A DNA stretch of 64,000 nt from Rhyacophila brunnea (GCA_022495005.1 JAGYXB010001017.1:1-64000); one strand, 5' to 3'; counted from the first letter of the stretch, positions 12,606 to 24,870 are shown. Program-made: numbers and translations. The notes: a model not told the origin generated them from the letters alone.

Positions 12606-13720
12606 ACAATGGTAGCCATTTTTTTAATGTTCATTGTGATTACTTACTCGACTGCAGTTATAAACAGTTTTACACAAACTTTACAGGATTTTTTACTAAA
12701 TAGTGTAGTAAATATAGTGTAGCATTATTAGCTGCTTGTCTACTCATCGTATAGTCGGATTGTCTTTTTAGACGCGCTGCAAACTGGCAAATAAACGTCA
12801 TAGCAGTAGTGTGGTTTTCTGTAAATGAGTCTGCAATGCAAAGTCATTTGTAGCTAACTTAATCAGTAGACTAGTGGTCTTTTTTCTGCTTCAATTTCAT
12901 TTATTTAGGCTCCATCTCCTATAGAAGAATGTTTTTTCAACATCTTTGATTTCACCTTTTATTATAATATACCAATGAGAAAGTTTTATTCACCTTGAAA
13001 ATAATAATATTATGAAAGTCTTACAAATGGAAAATATTGTAAAAGCAATTTATAGGGATACATTCGGATTAAAAAGTTGAATACACTAGAATATCAATTT
13101 CTACCTAAAGGCTCCAAGATCAGTGTGTTTGATTGTTATATCTTCATCGTTCGTCCAGAAATGTGTTTCGCAAAGATATGTCAGCATCGTGAGAGTCGAT
13201 TGAATTGGTGGAGAAATTATCTGACATCACGCTTCACCATTCTTGCTATAACTTCCTGAAAACATTGACATTATTTCAGTCTTGTTCACATTGCACAAGT
13301 TTAATTAAAGTTTGACTTCAAAAGTCACAGGATAATCAAAATTACACTAAAATATTACCGTGGTGTAGATAAAAGTTTTTATTAGACTAACTAGCTTCTA
13401 TTTAATACACCCAAACGCATCATGCCAGGACATAAAAGTAGAATTAAAACTTTTGAACAATAATTATTTGCTTGTAAATATGGTGTTATGACAGTCATAG
13501 ACAATCGTGACAGTTTCAGCGACACGTTATAATGATAATGATCGACAGTAAAAGGGATACTCCGAAATCTATTTATTACATTGAAAAAACCAACCAAAAT
13601 AGTCAGCTTATTAGGCACCACCTAGATACATATTACTTTATTTTAGATTTAATTTATTGAAAGAATTATGAGAATATATCCATATAATTTTTGCCTTCTA
13701 TTGCCAATAATTATACCTAT
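12606..13720. other. fritz upstream region, no gene seen
   Basis: Region between the fritz start and the element at 13721. It should hold the fritz promoter. About 12640-12760 is repeated at 55640-55775. No long ORF or RNA gene was recognised in the remainder. Confidence 0.5.
12628..12765 (-). repeat. Repeat shared by the fritz 5' end and 55.6-55.8 kb
   Basis: On the minus strand this reads AAAAAATCCTGTAAAG, CTGTTTATAACTGCA and AGTAATCACAATGAACATT. The plus strand at 55640-55775 reads GAAAAATCCTCTAAATT, CCGTTTATAACTACA and AGTAATCACAATGAACATA. Homology stops at ATGGC, just before the presumed fritz start. Family unknown. Confidence 0.65.
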
Positions 13721-14755
13721 TAGCGGCCTTTAGACACACATTCTTTACCGTATGCTCAGGAGCGTACGCGCCGGAACCCTTTATTGAGCGCGTAATATCA
13801 CACGTGACACGTGTCAGTTGTCTGGTGCTACCATATATATATCAACTACATCCTGCGCGATAGCGCAACATTTTGCGTATGTTTTGAGGAGCACGCACCA
13901 GGATTGAAAGGCATATCGCGCGTTCATTACGGCGTGATCGTCGCTGGAACGTACAACAATTCAACGGCTTTAGTTTAAAAGTCGCGTAGCGAACAGCGGA
14001 AAGAGTGGGATGGTCGCGTCCAATCGTTCACGCGTGCCGTACGTCAAGTCGTTTTTTAACACATTTTACCACGTTTTAACTTTCACGTGTGCCGTACGTC
14101 AAATTGTTTTACCACGTTCATCACAAATAAACGTTCGAAATTTCTCTCGCCAATTTATTACGGACCTTATGGACATGTAAAAAATATTCTCATCTTTTTG
14201 GAGAATCAAATCGGTGGCATATGAAAATAGAAATTTACGCGATGTGGCGTAATATGCAAAAATAATTAATTTCTTCAAAGAGAGAGGATTTCCCGAGGCT
14301 AAAATAGAGACTTTGTAGTAAATAAAATTCAAAGCCTTAAGCCGCGTTGACACGGTCCAAGTACGATCCAAGTAGACTTGGATAGGAATAATTAGTATGA
14401 AGATGTCTCATCCAAGTGACAGCTTCATACTATTTATTCCTATCCAAGTGCACTCGTATGTGACATTTTCATACTAATTATTCCTATCCAAGCTACTTGG
14501 ACCGCGTCCTACTCATCCAAGTTAACTTGGATAGGAATAAATAGTATGGAGCTGTCACTTGGATAGGAATAAATAGTATGAAGCTGTCACTTCGATAAGA
14601 CATCTTCATACTAATTATTCCTATCCAAGTCTACTTGGATCGTACTTGGACCGTGTCAACGCGGCTTTAACACGGCTTTAGACACGATCATTCCCGTGCG
14701 ACATCGCGCACACGAGGCTTTCACGCAGACAAGATTGTGTGTGTGCAGGCCGCTA
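13721..14755. mobile_element. Probable DNA transposon remnant with TAGCGGCC ends
   Basis: Left end TAGCGGCCTTTAGACACAC and right end (reverse complement) TAGCGGCCTGCACACACAC suggest an inverted-repeat element of about 1.0 kb. The interior is richer in G and C than the flanks and has no recognised ORF. It contains the palindromic MITE at 14341-14666. Target duplication was not clear. Confidence 0.4.
14341..14666. mobile_element. Palindromic MITE with about 70-bp TIRs
   Basis: The outer 70 bp or so form a near-perfect inverted repeat beginning GCCGCGTTGACACGGTCCAA. TTAA flanks both sides (14337-14340 and 14667-14670). The inside repeats the words CTTGGATAGGAATA and AGTATGAAGCTGTCAC in both orientations. 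No ORF. Confidence 0.75.
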
Positions 14756-15537
14756 TTAATCCACCAAACATTAATAATTATGTGCTTAATATTTAAATCG
14801 GTAAAATAAAAATGAAAGGTACGATAAGATTGTTAGTAAATATTAGAATATCAATAATTACCACTCAAATCAAAGAGATTGAAGCTCTTTGACTCAAATG
14901 CAATCATCCAGTCATACTAAAAATATCCACAATAATTATTGTGTGTATTCTAGTAACAAACAATATTGGAAATAGTTATAATATCGCACCCCCAGTAAAA
15001 TACTGTAGTAATCCAGAAATTGGCATTTTGCAGGAGAGCCATTTGAAGTTTCAAATATTCTTTGTAAATACAGGAAAAGTCTGAATGTAAAAATTATTCC
15101 TCATTTTTATGGAAAAACATGATCTTTTTTCAACTGTATTCATCATTTTTCTCTAAAACATATACAAATAAAGATATTTGAATATTTCTGAGTTACGACA
15201 GTATTTTATTAGGATATTTGAAAATTTCATGGTAAAATTTGAATCAACTCAATATTTTCTATGTAAATTTCCCTACCATCACTCTAATAATTTCAACTAA
15301 TTTGTTGGGCACTGTAAAGGCAGGTTTTCAAAATATTAAGTTATGGTACAATCTTTAATGCCAGCGCTCCATTGGCGAGCCAAAAGTCCGACGACAATAA
15401 GTCTTCAGATTTTTCTACGTTCTGCTACTGGCCAACAGACGTTCAACGAAACGAGTAGGTATATAATTAATTTGACGAGTAAAACAGTCGACTTTGACAG
15501 CATAGATAATATACGTATATCTGACAGTTAAATCGTG

Positions 15538-17666
15538 ATGGCGTTAAATGATACCGACGTTTTATGTTTTTTGGGTTATTGGGTGGCAGATAATGTAATA
15601 ACGAAGCAAAAGGTACACAAATACTGGGTGAAACATTGGATAAGGAAACGAACGACATTATCCCACACAAATTTAATATGAGAATTGCGTTTGCAACCGA
15701 GCGATTTCCGCAATTATTTGCGAATGTCGGAGGATGTATACACAGAACTGTATAATTTGGTCTCCCCATTTATTAAAAAAAAAAATACCATGATGAGGGA
15801 AGCTATTTCTCCTCATGATAGATTATGTGCAACCCTGCGATTTTTGGCTGCCGGCGGAACATTCACTGACCTGCATTATAGAACTGCGATTGGAAGACAA
15901 ACTCTGGGCAAGATAATTCCCGAAACTTGCCAAGTCATCATTGACGTTTTGAAAGGAGAATATTTCAAGGTGTGTATTATATTATATGTCATCTAATAAA
16001 GTTGGGCAAATTTACAAATATATCATTAACAAGTAGACATTGGTTGGTCTTATAAAGTGAACGTTTAGTGGATTGTTTTACCTATATAAATCATAGACGG
16101 CAACATCATAAGAATGGCAGACAAGATGCATTTGAGATAGGTATATATACAGTCACAAATAAGGCCATCGTTGACATGCTAAATATTCAATAGACCATTA
16201 GAATGCTGTACCTAGCCAGGACTCTCCATATAGGCTGTAAGCAAGCTGCTGAATTATTCCTGTTGAATGTATTGTAATACTAGTCATATTCTTCGAAAAG
16301 CAAGCATGGAATTTGATTTCTAAATGAGGCCACATAATAATATAGGTTTGCTAACATAGCTCAAATACTTACCATTTGTTGTATCGCTTAAGCTAAGGTT
16401 TATAGGCATAAAAACAAACAAAAAAACAAATATTTTTACAAGATATTTATTCATACAAAAACATTAATTTATTATACCGGCTTTTGTACATTTTTGCTTA
16501 ATATACGATAAACTGGTTGAGTATGAACAGTAGTTGCTGGCATTATTTTGTCACTTTGTCCCATAAAGGCAACTTCATGCATCAGCTTCTCGGCCAGCAA
16601 TCTTTATCCCTGTGACATCGATCGTAGTTTCATGGCCATCATTTTGCCAAAAACATCAAATTCATCTTCAGTCTTGCTTAGTTTGTCGGTGATTAATTCT
16701 AAAACTTTGTTGGCGCTATCATTCGATTTTTTTCGTTTGAACGATGGGGGTTCTGGTGCTCTATTGAGATTCGACCTTGGAGTAGTCGACAACGTGGATG
16801 TTGAAGGCGAATATTCTATCTGTAAATAAAATGTTGATTATTTTTTGTTGCAGTTCCCTGATACGCACGAAGAAATGGATACGATTGCAGAAGAATTTAA
16901 TAGTAAATGGCAATTTCCAAATTGCCTGGGCGCAGTTGATGGGAAACACATTGCAATCGTGCCACCTGCAGGCGCCGGCTCCCACTTTTATAATTACAAA
17001 CATTTCCACAGCATTGTTTTGATGGCGATTGCAAATGCTAATTATGAATTTATTTATGTTGATATTGGAACAAATGGACGTATTTCTGATAGAGGCGTAC
17101 TGAGAAAATCTGATTTTTTCAAACGTTTAGACGAAGGCAGATTAAAAATACCTGCACCAAAAAAACCTACTGCTAATTCTGATGCACTGCCATTTGTTTA
17201 TATTGGCGATGAAGCCTTTGCATTACGTAACGATTTTATAAAGCCGTATTCACAAAGGCAATTAAATCACAGTAAAAGAATATATAATTATCGGACATGC
17301 AGAGCCAGGCGAATTATAGAAAATGTTTTTGGCATTTTAGCTGCTAGATTCCGCATTTTTCAAGCTCCAATAAACATGAAAATTGAAAATATCAATACAG
17401 TTGTATTAACTTGCTGTGTGCTGCACAACTTTCTTCGTCGCAAATCAACACATACTTATACTCCTTTTCATGACCTTGATAGGGAAAATCCTGAGACAGG
17501 TTTAATAGAGCTCGGACTGAGGTCACAGGACACCTTAGCGCCTTTGGAAGCAACGACTAATTGGAACTCGACTGCCAATGCTAAGAAAGCGCGAGGAGAT
17601 TTCGAAAAATATTTTAATACTACCGGGGCTGTCACATGGCAAGAAAGTATGATAAGCAATAGATAA
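15538..17666 (+). pseudogene. Harbinger transposase, copy A, one nonsense codon
   Basis: Two exons: 15538-15969 and 16854-17666, joined in phase 0 (GEYFK/FPDTHEE). ATG at 15538 opens MALNDTDVLCFLGYW. A TGA at 15679-15681 interrupts the frame inside the conserved stretch ending LRLQPSDFRNYLRM; family consensus would have Arg (CGA) there. The rest is open. The DDE catalytic triad is seen in LGAVDGKHI, VYIGDEAFAL and RRIIENVFGIL. Apart from the stop, 414 codons plus terminator fit the usual size. The protein cuts at TWA sites with the aid of the MADF/Myb-like partner. Confidence 0.85.
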
Positions 17667-19012
17667 ATTAAACCAATGTAACAATTTAGTTAAAATGTTT
17701 TACCTCAATACAATCTTCGTTGTTTAACGAGTTGGAGTAACTCTCATCAGGAGACATGTTTAAATCGTCCACCATGCTGGATATTGAGCTCGATTCTGTA
17801 AAACAAAATGTAAATTGTTAAAATACAACATAATACTCAAACTTGTTTTTATTATCTCTCCCCTAAGTACCCATTCCTTCATACGGTTAATATTGATATT
17901 GGTATAATTGGTGTAATCCAGTATATCGGGTATTTTCAAAATGTGTTTTCCGCTGTATTCCTCATAACCAAACTGTACCATTAATTTTGATAGATGATTG
18001 ACGATTTATTGATTGTCTCTGAAGGAACCTAACTCGAGCGATTTTTGATTTTATGATCATTTCTTTTCTTCTTCTTTCGACCATGTCCGATCATAATATG
18101 GACCTCCACGGAGTGGAGGTTTGTATTGACAGATTTTGTTTTTACGAGAAATGGATGTCAGCCACTTGCTCAACATATTAGGTCCATACTCTGACTCATA
18201 CACAAATTGAAATTCATGTGTACTTGTCAGACCCAGGATTTGAACCTGGGACCCGACCACGACTCAATAAGCCGCGCTTCCACCGCCATGATCGTACCTA
18301 TATATTATTTCTTACCTACCTCAGCAAAGAATAAATAATTTTATTGTGACTAGAAATGATTCATAGCTGTATGTTTTAATTGCTTAATAGTAGCTAATCT
18401 AATGCGATGTCACTTTCAGAGATACGACAATGTCATAGTCTGCACGTGTATAATAAATAGCTTTAAAGCATTCCCTCGTACCTATATATTATTATTACTT
18501 ATTACCTACCTCGGCAAAGAATAAGAAATTTTATTGTGACTAGAAATGATTCATAGCTGTATGTTTTAATTGCTTAATAGTAGCTAATCTAATGCGATGT
18601 CACTTTCAGAGCTAGGTACGACAATTTCATAATCTGCACGTGTATATTAAATAGCTTTAAAGCATTCCTACGTACCTTCCATTTGGTCGTTCAAGAACTC
18701 CAAATTTTTATAGTACCACAGTTTGGGTAGATAAACTGCGTCTGTGCCGGCTCCGTTTCGATATGATGTCCTTACTTTATTTCTCTCCTTTCTGTAACCC
18801 GACCTCAATGTCTGTATTTTCTTTTTAACATCGTCGACCCTTGCCTGCGGCTCCACCTTGATTAAAATTTCCAAAAGTTCCGCATACGCCAAGGACTTGG
18901 CATCACGATTCTTGTATAGTGGGCTGGTCGTCTTCCACAACGATGGGTTGTCTTTAAAACAATTAATAAAATCTTCCAAGAAACTTTTCGAATGCACTCG
19001 TAGATCTACCAT
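16472..19012 (-). pseudogene. Harbinger MADF/Myb-like accessory gene, copy A, late stop
   Basis: DNA-binding partner of Harbinger transposase. Exons 19012-18676 (MADF domain beginning MVDLRVHSKSFLEDFINCF), 17795-17704 and 16819-16472 join in frame with GT-AG introns. The last exon lies antisense within the transposase intron. A TAA at 16604-16606 replaces the CAA of copy B after RSMSQG and removes about 44 C-terminal residues, so the conserved tail (dimerisation or transposase contact) would be lost. The MADF domain itself is open. Confidence 0.78.
18058..18292 (-). repeat. tRNA-derived SINE, family S, inside Harbinger A
   Basis: Reverse copy with the B box GGTTCAAATCCTGGGTCTG. It lies at the same internal place as the SINE in copy B (20118), so it was already a passenger in their common ancestor. 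Compared with B, 12 bp in the tRNA head (AAGCGTTGGCTT) are missing, flanked by a short repeat GGCTTA. Confidence 0.78.
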
Positions 19013-19411
19013 TGTTGTTATCGATGTGAGATGTCCGAACACTTTGAATGACAGTAAAATAATGATGGCGCTGTCGTCCGTCGGCATAGATATAAATAAT
19101 GTGACGGTAAAGCGTGGTGAACGTAATGCCGGCGCTCCATTGGCACGCAAGTCAGACGATTTACAGTCTTCGGACTTTTTTTTCGCGTGGAGCACCCCAG
19201 GTCTGCGGACTTTTTAATCCGCAGACCAGGCTCGTTGGATTTCAAACATGTTTGATATTTTACTCGCCGAGCCGCTGAAATTCGTACGTTCACCACGCTT
19301 TACCGTCACATTATTTATATCTATGCCGACGGACGACAGCGCCATATATTAGTCTATGAGCGCCATCATTATTTTACTGTCATTCAAAGTGTTCGGACAT
19401 CGAAAACAACA

Positions 19412-21955
19412 ATGGTAGATCTACGAGTGCATTCGAAAAGTTTCTTGGAAGATTTTATTAGTTGTTTTAAAGACAACCCGTCGTTGTGGAAGACGACAAG
19501 AATCGTGATGCCAAGTCCTTGGCGTATGCGGAACTTTTGGAAATATTAATCAAGGTGGAGCCGCAGGCAACGGTCAACGATGTCAAAAAGAAAATACAGA
19601 CATTGAGGTCGGGTCACAGAAAGGAGAGAAATAAAGTAAGGACATCATATCGAAGCGGAGCCGGCACAGACGCAGTATATCTACCCAAACTGTGGTACTA
19701 TAAAAATTTGGAGTTCTTGAATGACCAAATGGAAGGTACGTGGGAATGCTTTAAAGCTATTTATTATTCACGTGCAGATTATGAAATTGTCGTAGCTCTG
19801 AAAGTGACATCGCATTAGATTAGCTACTATTAAGCAATTAAAACATACAGCTATGAATCATTTCTAGTCACAATAAAATTACTTATTCTTTGCTGAGGTA
19901 GGTAATAAATAATAATAATATATAGGTACGAGGGAATGCTTTAAAGCTATTTATTATACACGTGCAGACTATGACATTGTCGTAGCTCTGAAAGTGACAT
20001 CGCATTAGATTAGCAACTATTAAGCAATTAAAACATACAGCTATGAATCATTTCTAGTCACAATAAAATTACTTATTCTTTGCTGAGGTAGGTAAGAAAT
20101 AATAATATATAGGTACGATCATGGTGGTGGAAGCGCGGCTTAAGCGTTGGCTTATTGAGTCGTGGTCGGGTCCCAGGTTCAAATCCTGGGTCTGACAAGT
20201 ACACATTGAATTTCAATTTGTGTATGAGTCAGAGTATGGATCTAATATGTTGAGCAAGTGGCTGACATCCATTTCTCGTAAAAACAAAATCTGTCAATAC
20301 AAACCTCCACTCCGTGGAGGTCCATATTATGATCGGACATGGTCGAAAGAAGAAGAAAAGAAATGATCATGAAATCAAAAATCGCTCGAGTTAGGTTCCT
20401 TCAGAGACAATCAATAAATCGTCAATCATCAATCAAAATTAATGGTACAGTTTGGTTATGAGGAATACAGCGGAAAACACATTTTGAAAATACCTGATAT
20501 ACTGGATTACACCAATTATACCAATATAAATAATCATATCAATATTAACCATATGAAGGAATGGGTACTTAGGGGAGAGATAATAAAAAACAAGTTTGAG
20601 TATTATGTTGTATTTTAACAATTTACATTTTGTTTTACAGAATCGAGCTCAATATCCAGCATGGCGGACGATTTGGAAAACATGTCTCCTGATGAGACTT
20701 ACTCCAACTCGTTAAACAACGAAGATTGTATTGAGGTAAAACATTTTAACTAAACTGTTACATTGGTTTAATTTATCTATTGCTTATCATACTTTCTTGC
20801 CATGTGACAGCCCCGGTAGTATTAAAATATTTTTCAAAATCTCCTCGCGCTTTCTTAGCATTGGCAGTCGAGTTCCGATTAGTCGTTGCTTCCAAAGGCG
20901 CTAAGGTGTCCTGTACCCTCAGTCCGAGCTCTATTAAACCTGTCTCAGGATTTTCCCTATCAAGGTCATGAGAAGGAGTATAAGAATGTGTTGATTTGCG
21001 ACGAAGAAAGTTGTGCAGCACACAACAAGCTAATACAACTGTATTGATATTTTCAATTTTCATGTTTATTGGAGCTTGAAAATGCGGAATCTAGCAGCTA
21101 AAATGCCAAAAACATTTTCTATAATTCACCTGGCTCTGCATGTCCGATAATTATATATTCTTTTACTGTAATTTAATTGACTTTGTGAATACGGCTTTAA
21201 GAAATCGTTACGTAATGCAAAGGCTTCATCGCCAATGGCAGTGCATCAGAATTAGCAGTAGGTTTTTTTTGTGCAGGTATTTTTAATCTGCCTTCGTCTA
21301 AACGTTTGAAAAAAATAGATTTTCTCAGTACGCCTCCATCAGAAATACGTCCATTTGTTCCAACATCAACATAAATAAATTCATAATTAGCATTTGCAAT
21401 CGCCATCAAAACAATGCTGTGGAAATGTTTGTAATTATAAAAGTGGGAGCCGGCGCCTGCAGGTGGCACATTGCAATGTGTTTCCCATCAACTGCGCCCA
21501 GGCAATTTGGAAATTGCCATTTACTATTAAATTCTTTTGCAATCGTCTCCATTTCTTCGTGCGTATCAGGGAACTGCAACAAAAAATAATCAATATTTTA
21601 TTTACAGATAGAATATTCGCCTTCAACATCAACGTTGTCGACTACTCCAAGGTCGAATCTTAATAGAGCACCAGAACCCCCATCGTTCAAACGAAAAAAA
21701 TCGAATGATAGCGCCAACAAAGTGTTAAAATTAATCACCGACAAACTAAGCAAGACTGAAGATGAATTTGATGTTTTTGGCAAAATGATGGCCATGAAAC
21801 TACGATCGATGTCACAGGGACAAAGATTGCTGGCCGAGAAGCTGATGCATGAAGTTGCCTTTAAGGGACAAAGTGACAAAATAATGCCAGCAACTACTGT
21901 TCATACTCAACCAGTTTATCGTATATTAAGCAAAAATGTACAAAAGCCGGTATAA
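19412..21955 (+). pseudogene. Harbinger MADF gene, copy B, 13-bp deletion
   Basis: ATG at 19412 begins the same MVDLRVHSKSFLEDFI start as copy A. A 13-bp deletion after GTGGAAGACGAC (near 19492-19497) shifts the frame within the MADF domain. Downstream sequence from NRDAKSLAYAELLEILIKV on is open in the other frame. The later exons are intact: one near 20641-20733 and the last at 21608-21955, ending YRILSKNVQKPV. Here the codon that is a stop in copy A is CAA. Confidence 0.78.
20118..20360 (+). repeat. tRNA-derived SINE, family S, inside Harbinger B
   Basis: Head GTGGTGGAAGCGCGGCTTAA, B box GGTTCAAATCC, body AATTTGTGTATGAGTCAGAG, tail GATCGGACATGGTCGAAAG. Same internal position as the copy in A. 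Confidence 0.8.
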
Positions 21956-22892
21956 TAAATTAATGTTTTTTGTGTGAATAAATATCTTGTAAAATATTTG
22001 TTTTTTTGTTTGTTTTTTATGCCTATAAACCTTAAGGCTTAAGCGATACAACAAATGGTAAGTATTTGAGTTATGTTAGCATACCTATATTATTATGTGG
22101 CCTCATTTAGAAATCAAATTCCATGCTTGCTTTTCGAAGAATATGACTAGTATTACAATACATCCAACAGTAATAATTAAGTAGCTTGCTTACAGCCTAT
22201 ATGGAGTCCCGGCTAGGTACAGAATTTTGATGGTCTATTGAATATTTAGCATGTCAACGATGGCCTTATTTGTGACTCAATATATATATACCTATCTCAA
22301 ATGCATCTTGTCTGTCATTCTTATGCTGTTGCCGTCTATGAGTTATATAGGTAAAACAATCCACTAAACGTTCACTTTATAAGACCAACCGACGTCTACT
22401 TGTTAATTATATATTTGTAAATTTGCCCAACTTTATTAGATGACGTATAATATAATACACACCTTGAAATATTCTCCTTTCAAAACGTCAATGATGACTT
22501 GGCAAGTTTCGGGAATTATTTTGCCCAGAGTTTGTCTTCCAATCGCAGTTCTATAATGCAAGTCAGTGAACGTTCCGCCGGCAGTCAAAAATCGCAGGGT
22601 TGCACATAATCTATCATGAGGAGAAATAGCTTCCCTCATAATAGTATTTTTTTTTAATAAATGGGGAGACCAAATTATACAGTTCTGTGTATACATCCTC
22701 CGACATTCGCAAATAATTGCGGAAATCGCTCGGTTGCAAACGCAATTCTCATATTAAATTTGTGTGGGATAATGTCGTTCGTTTCTTTAACCATTGTTTC
22801 ACCCAGTATTTGTGTACCCTTTGCTTCGTTATTAGATTATCTGCCACCCAATAACCCAAAAAACACAAAACGTCGGTATCATTTAACGCCAT
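20773..22892 (-). pseudogene. Harbinger transposase, copy B, several breaks
   Basis: Mirror of the copy at 15538-17666. It shares the same TGA in the first exon. A run of nine A (eleven in copy A) causes a frameshift in the stretch VSPFIKKK. A 10-bp deletion just before GDEAF, near 21230-21237, removes VYI and shifts frame ahead of the second catalytic Asp. The C-terminal part (21063 down to 20773) is open. It cannot encode an active protein. Confidence 0.82.
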
Positions 22893-23345
22893 CACGATTT
22901 AACTGTCAAATTTACGTATATTATCTATGCTGTCAAAGTCGACGGTTTTACTCGTCAAATTAATAATATACCTCGTTTCGTTGAACGTCTGTTAGCCAGT
23001 AGCAGAATGTAGAAAAATCTGAAGACTTATTGTCCTCGGACTTTTGGCTCGCCAATGGAGCGCTGGCATAAGAATTTCAGCGGCTCGGCGAGTAAAATAT
23101 CAAACATGTTTGAAATCCAACGAGCCTGGTCTGCGGATTAAAAAGTCCGCAGACCTGGGGTGCTCCACGCGAAAAAAAAAGTCCGAAGACTGTAAATCGT
23201 CTGACTTGCGTGCCAATGGAGCGCCGGCATAAAGATTTATTGAAAAAAAACAAGAAAAATACAATTATTAGTTCAAAACAACAAAAAAATACTTAATTAT
23301 TTTATTTAATGGGCAAATAAAATTTCTAGATACGATTTTTAATTT

Positions 23346-24870
23346 TTAAACATCACTTGGAAGAGAAGCAACAAAATCATGATAAAATTCACGATGTTTA
23401 GCATTTCAGAGAGAAAGCAAATCCTTCTTTTTAATTGTCGTTATTTTTGGCCGCTCTTGATATGCTTTGGATGAATCGAGACCATCCATCGGTAACGGTT
23501 TACCTATTTTCCATTGACGAACATTCAATTTACTACATTCTTCATGATAACTTGTTTTAAAAAAATAATGTATGGGTAGTCTCTGTCTACTTTTATAACT
23601 TTAATCTTCTGCCACAAAATTTTTTCTCCATTTTCATCCGTGTTGTAATTTTTACCGATTTCATCTGCTCGTTTTTTCTTGTTGTGAAAATTATTTGTTG
23701 TCATGGGTTTAACAATGTATGGTTGTCCTGTTTTATAACTTGTTTGTACAATGGTAATCATTTGGCCGGGCACAAATATTGGTCCACTTTTTAGAGCCCT
23801 AGTCTTCTGCTGCTCAATTGTAGAATGGACAATATCGCCTTCATTTTGGGTATGCCCGATGACCAAAAACTTATGAGAGATCGTTTTATTTTTTTGTGAA
23901 TTCCTGATGGCATATAAATACATTGCAGCAATGTATTTATTTTTATTCTACCCGGCACAAGTGTCTCTGTAAAAAATAAAATGCTCAATGTGATGATATT
24001 TTTCACATGCAATGTAATCGAGTACACAGCTACCAATTTCATTGGATCTTCATGCAGCTTGACTCTCATCCCACATGTATCAGTTTGCAATATTTTCAGT
24101 GATATTATAGACTGTAAGATTGTACATTGCCGACTTTCGTTTATAATAGAAAGTTGACACATTTCCGCAAGGAAGCGGTAAAAGAGCCTGCAAATCATAT
24201 ACAGCTACATTAATGACGCTGTTTTGGCCATTAGTTTGGGACTCTGCTACGTCTTTGGTCTTTTCATCACTTGCCTCTTTTTTTCCAGGTTGATGTGTCT
24301 CATACTTTTCTTGAAGTTGTTCTTTTTCTTCTGGTGAACAATTATTGTATGGGTCGCATTCAACCCACAAATCTTTTTTAGGCTTAAAGAAGCCAATATT
24401 AAATTCGTCATTAAATATGGATGTGTATAATAGTGTTCTTTTCCAAATGGCATATTGCTGTCAGCTTGTTGTTTTTTGTATAACCGATACATTTCAGCAA
24501 TTGTTAATTTACCATCTAAATACAATCTAGATGTCTGTGCACGCAAATAATGTTACTCGATCACTGGAAAGACTTAATGTGAGTTCTTATATCATTTTTT
24601 AAATCATCTTCAATTTTTTTGTGATTGCCATGGTGACCTCTTTGTTCTGGAATTGGCGTTCCGAAAAGAAGATCCCTTGTTTTCCACACAGTGGAGCAGT
24701 ACCTTTCACTCACCCCAAATGTGTTGATAAAGTATTTTTTGCATACTTCTTGTATTTTACTTCCATTTAATTGAAGTTGATAACAAACATTGTTGCCTCT
24801 GCTGCTTCCAGTTTTTTTGTTTGAATACTTTGGAACAATAATATCCGTGCAACTAGTGAGAAAATTACGA
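23346..24870 (-). pseudogene. DUF7869-like transposon protein, decayed
   Basis: Overlapping minus-strand frames piece together one protein: NNVCYQLQLNGSKIQEVC, RTSRL-like RAQTSRLYLDGKLTIAEMY, VYDLQALLPLPCGNVSTFYY, HKFLVIGHTQNEGDIVHS, RALKSGPIFVPGQMI and LNVRQWKIGKPLPMDGL, ending at TAA 23346-23348. From memory these are the conserved blocks of a large family of uncharacterised proteins common in insects and cnidarians (often labelled DUF7869). The frame breaks include a stop and shift near 24560, shifts near 24370 and 24080, and a TGA near 23412. It is the only coding content of the outer TIR element at 14985-25172 and so is its candidate transposase. Confidence 0.65.

Larger units (their letters stand above)
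19127..23068 (-). mobile_element. PIF/Harbinger element B, inserted inverted into element A
   Basis: A complete 3.94-kb copy of the same element as A, in the opposite orientation. Ends TGCCGGCGCTCCATTGGC and GCCAATGGAGCGCTGGCA; TAA flanks both (19124-19126, 23069-23071). The sequence left of B (ending GTGAACG) and right of B (GAATTTCAGCGGC) are adjacent in B's own copy of that region, which proves that B interrupted A. Genes mirror A: transposase minus, MADF gene plus. Confidence 0.88.
15359..23229 (+). mobile_element. PIF/Harbinger element A, interrupted by element B
   Basis: Left TIR TGCCAGCGCTCCATTGG and right TIR CCAATGGAGCGCCGGCA. Both sides have TAA (15356-15358 and 23230-23232), the 3-bp target duplication typical of PIF/Harbinger. 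Without element B its own length is about 3.93 kb. It carries a DDE transposase on the plus strand and, convergent on the minus strand, a MADF (Myb/SANT-like) gene whose last exon lies in the transposase intron. Its final 158 bp (23072-23229) were displaced from the rest by the insertion of B. Confidence 0.88.

Noticed and set aside
18858..19296. Open frames of 92-119 codons on either strand over the Harbinger junction
   Set aside because: They are shadows of the MADF exon or run through the inverted-repeat junction, with no family match.
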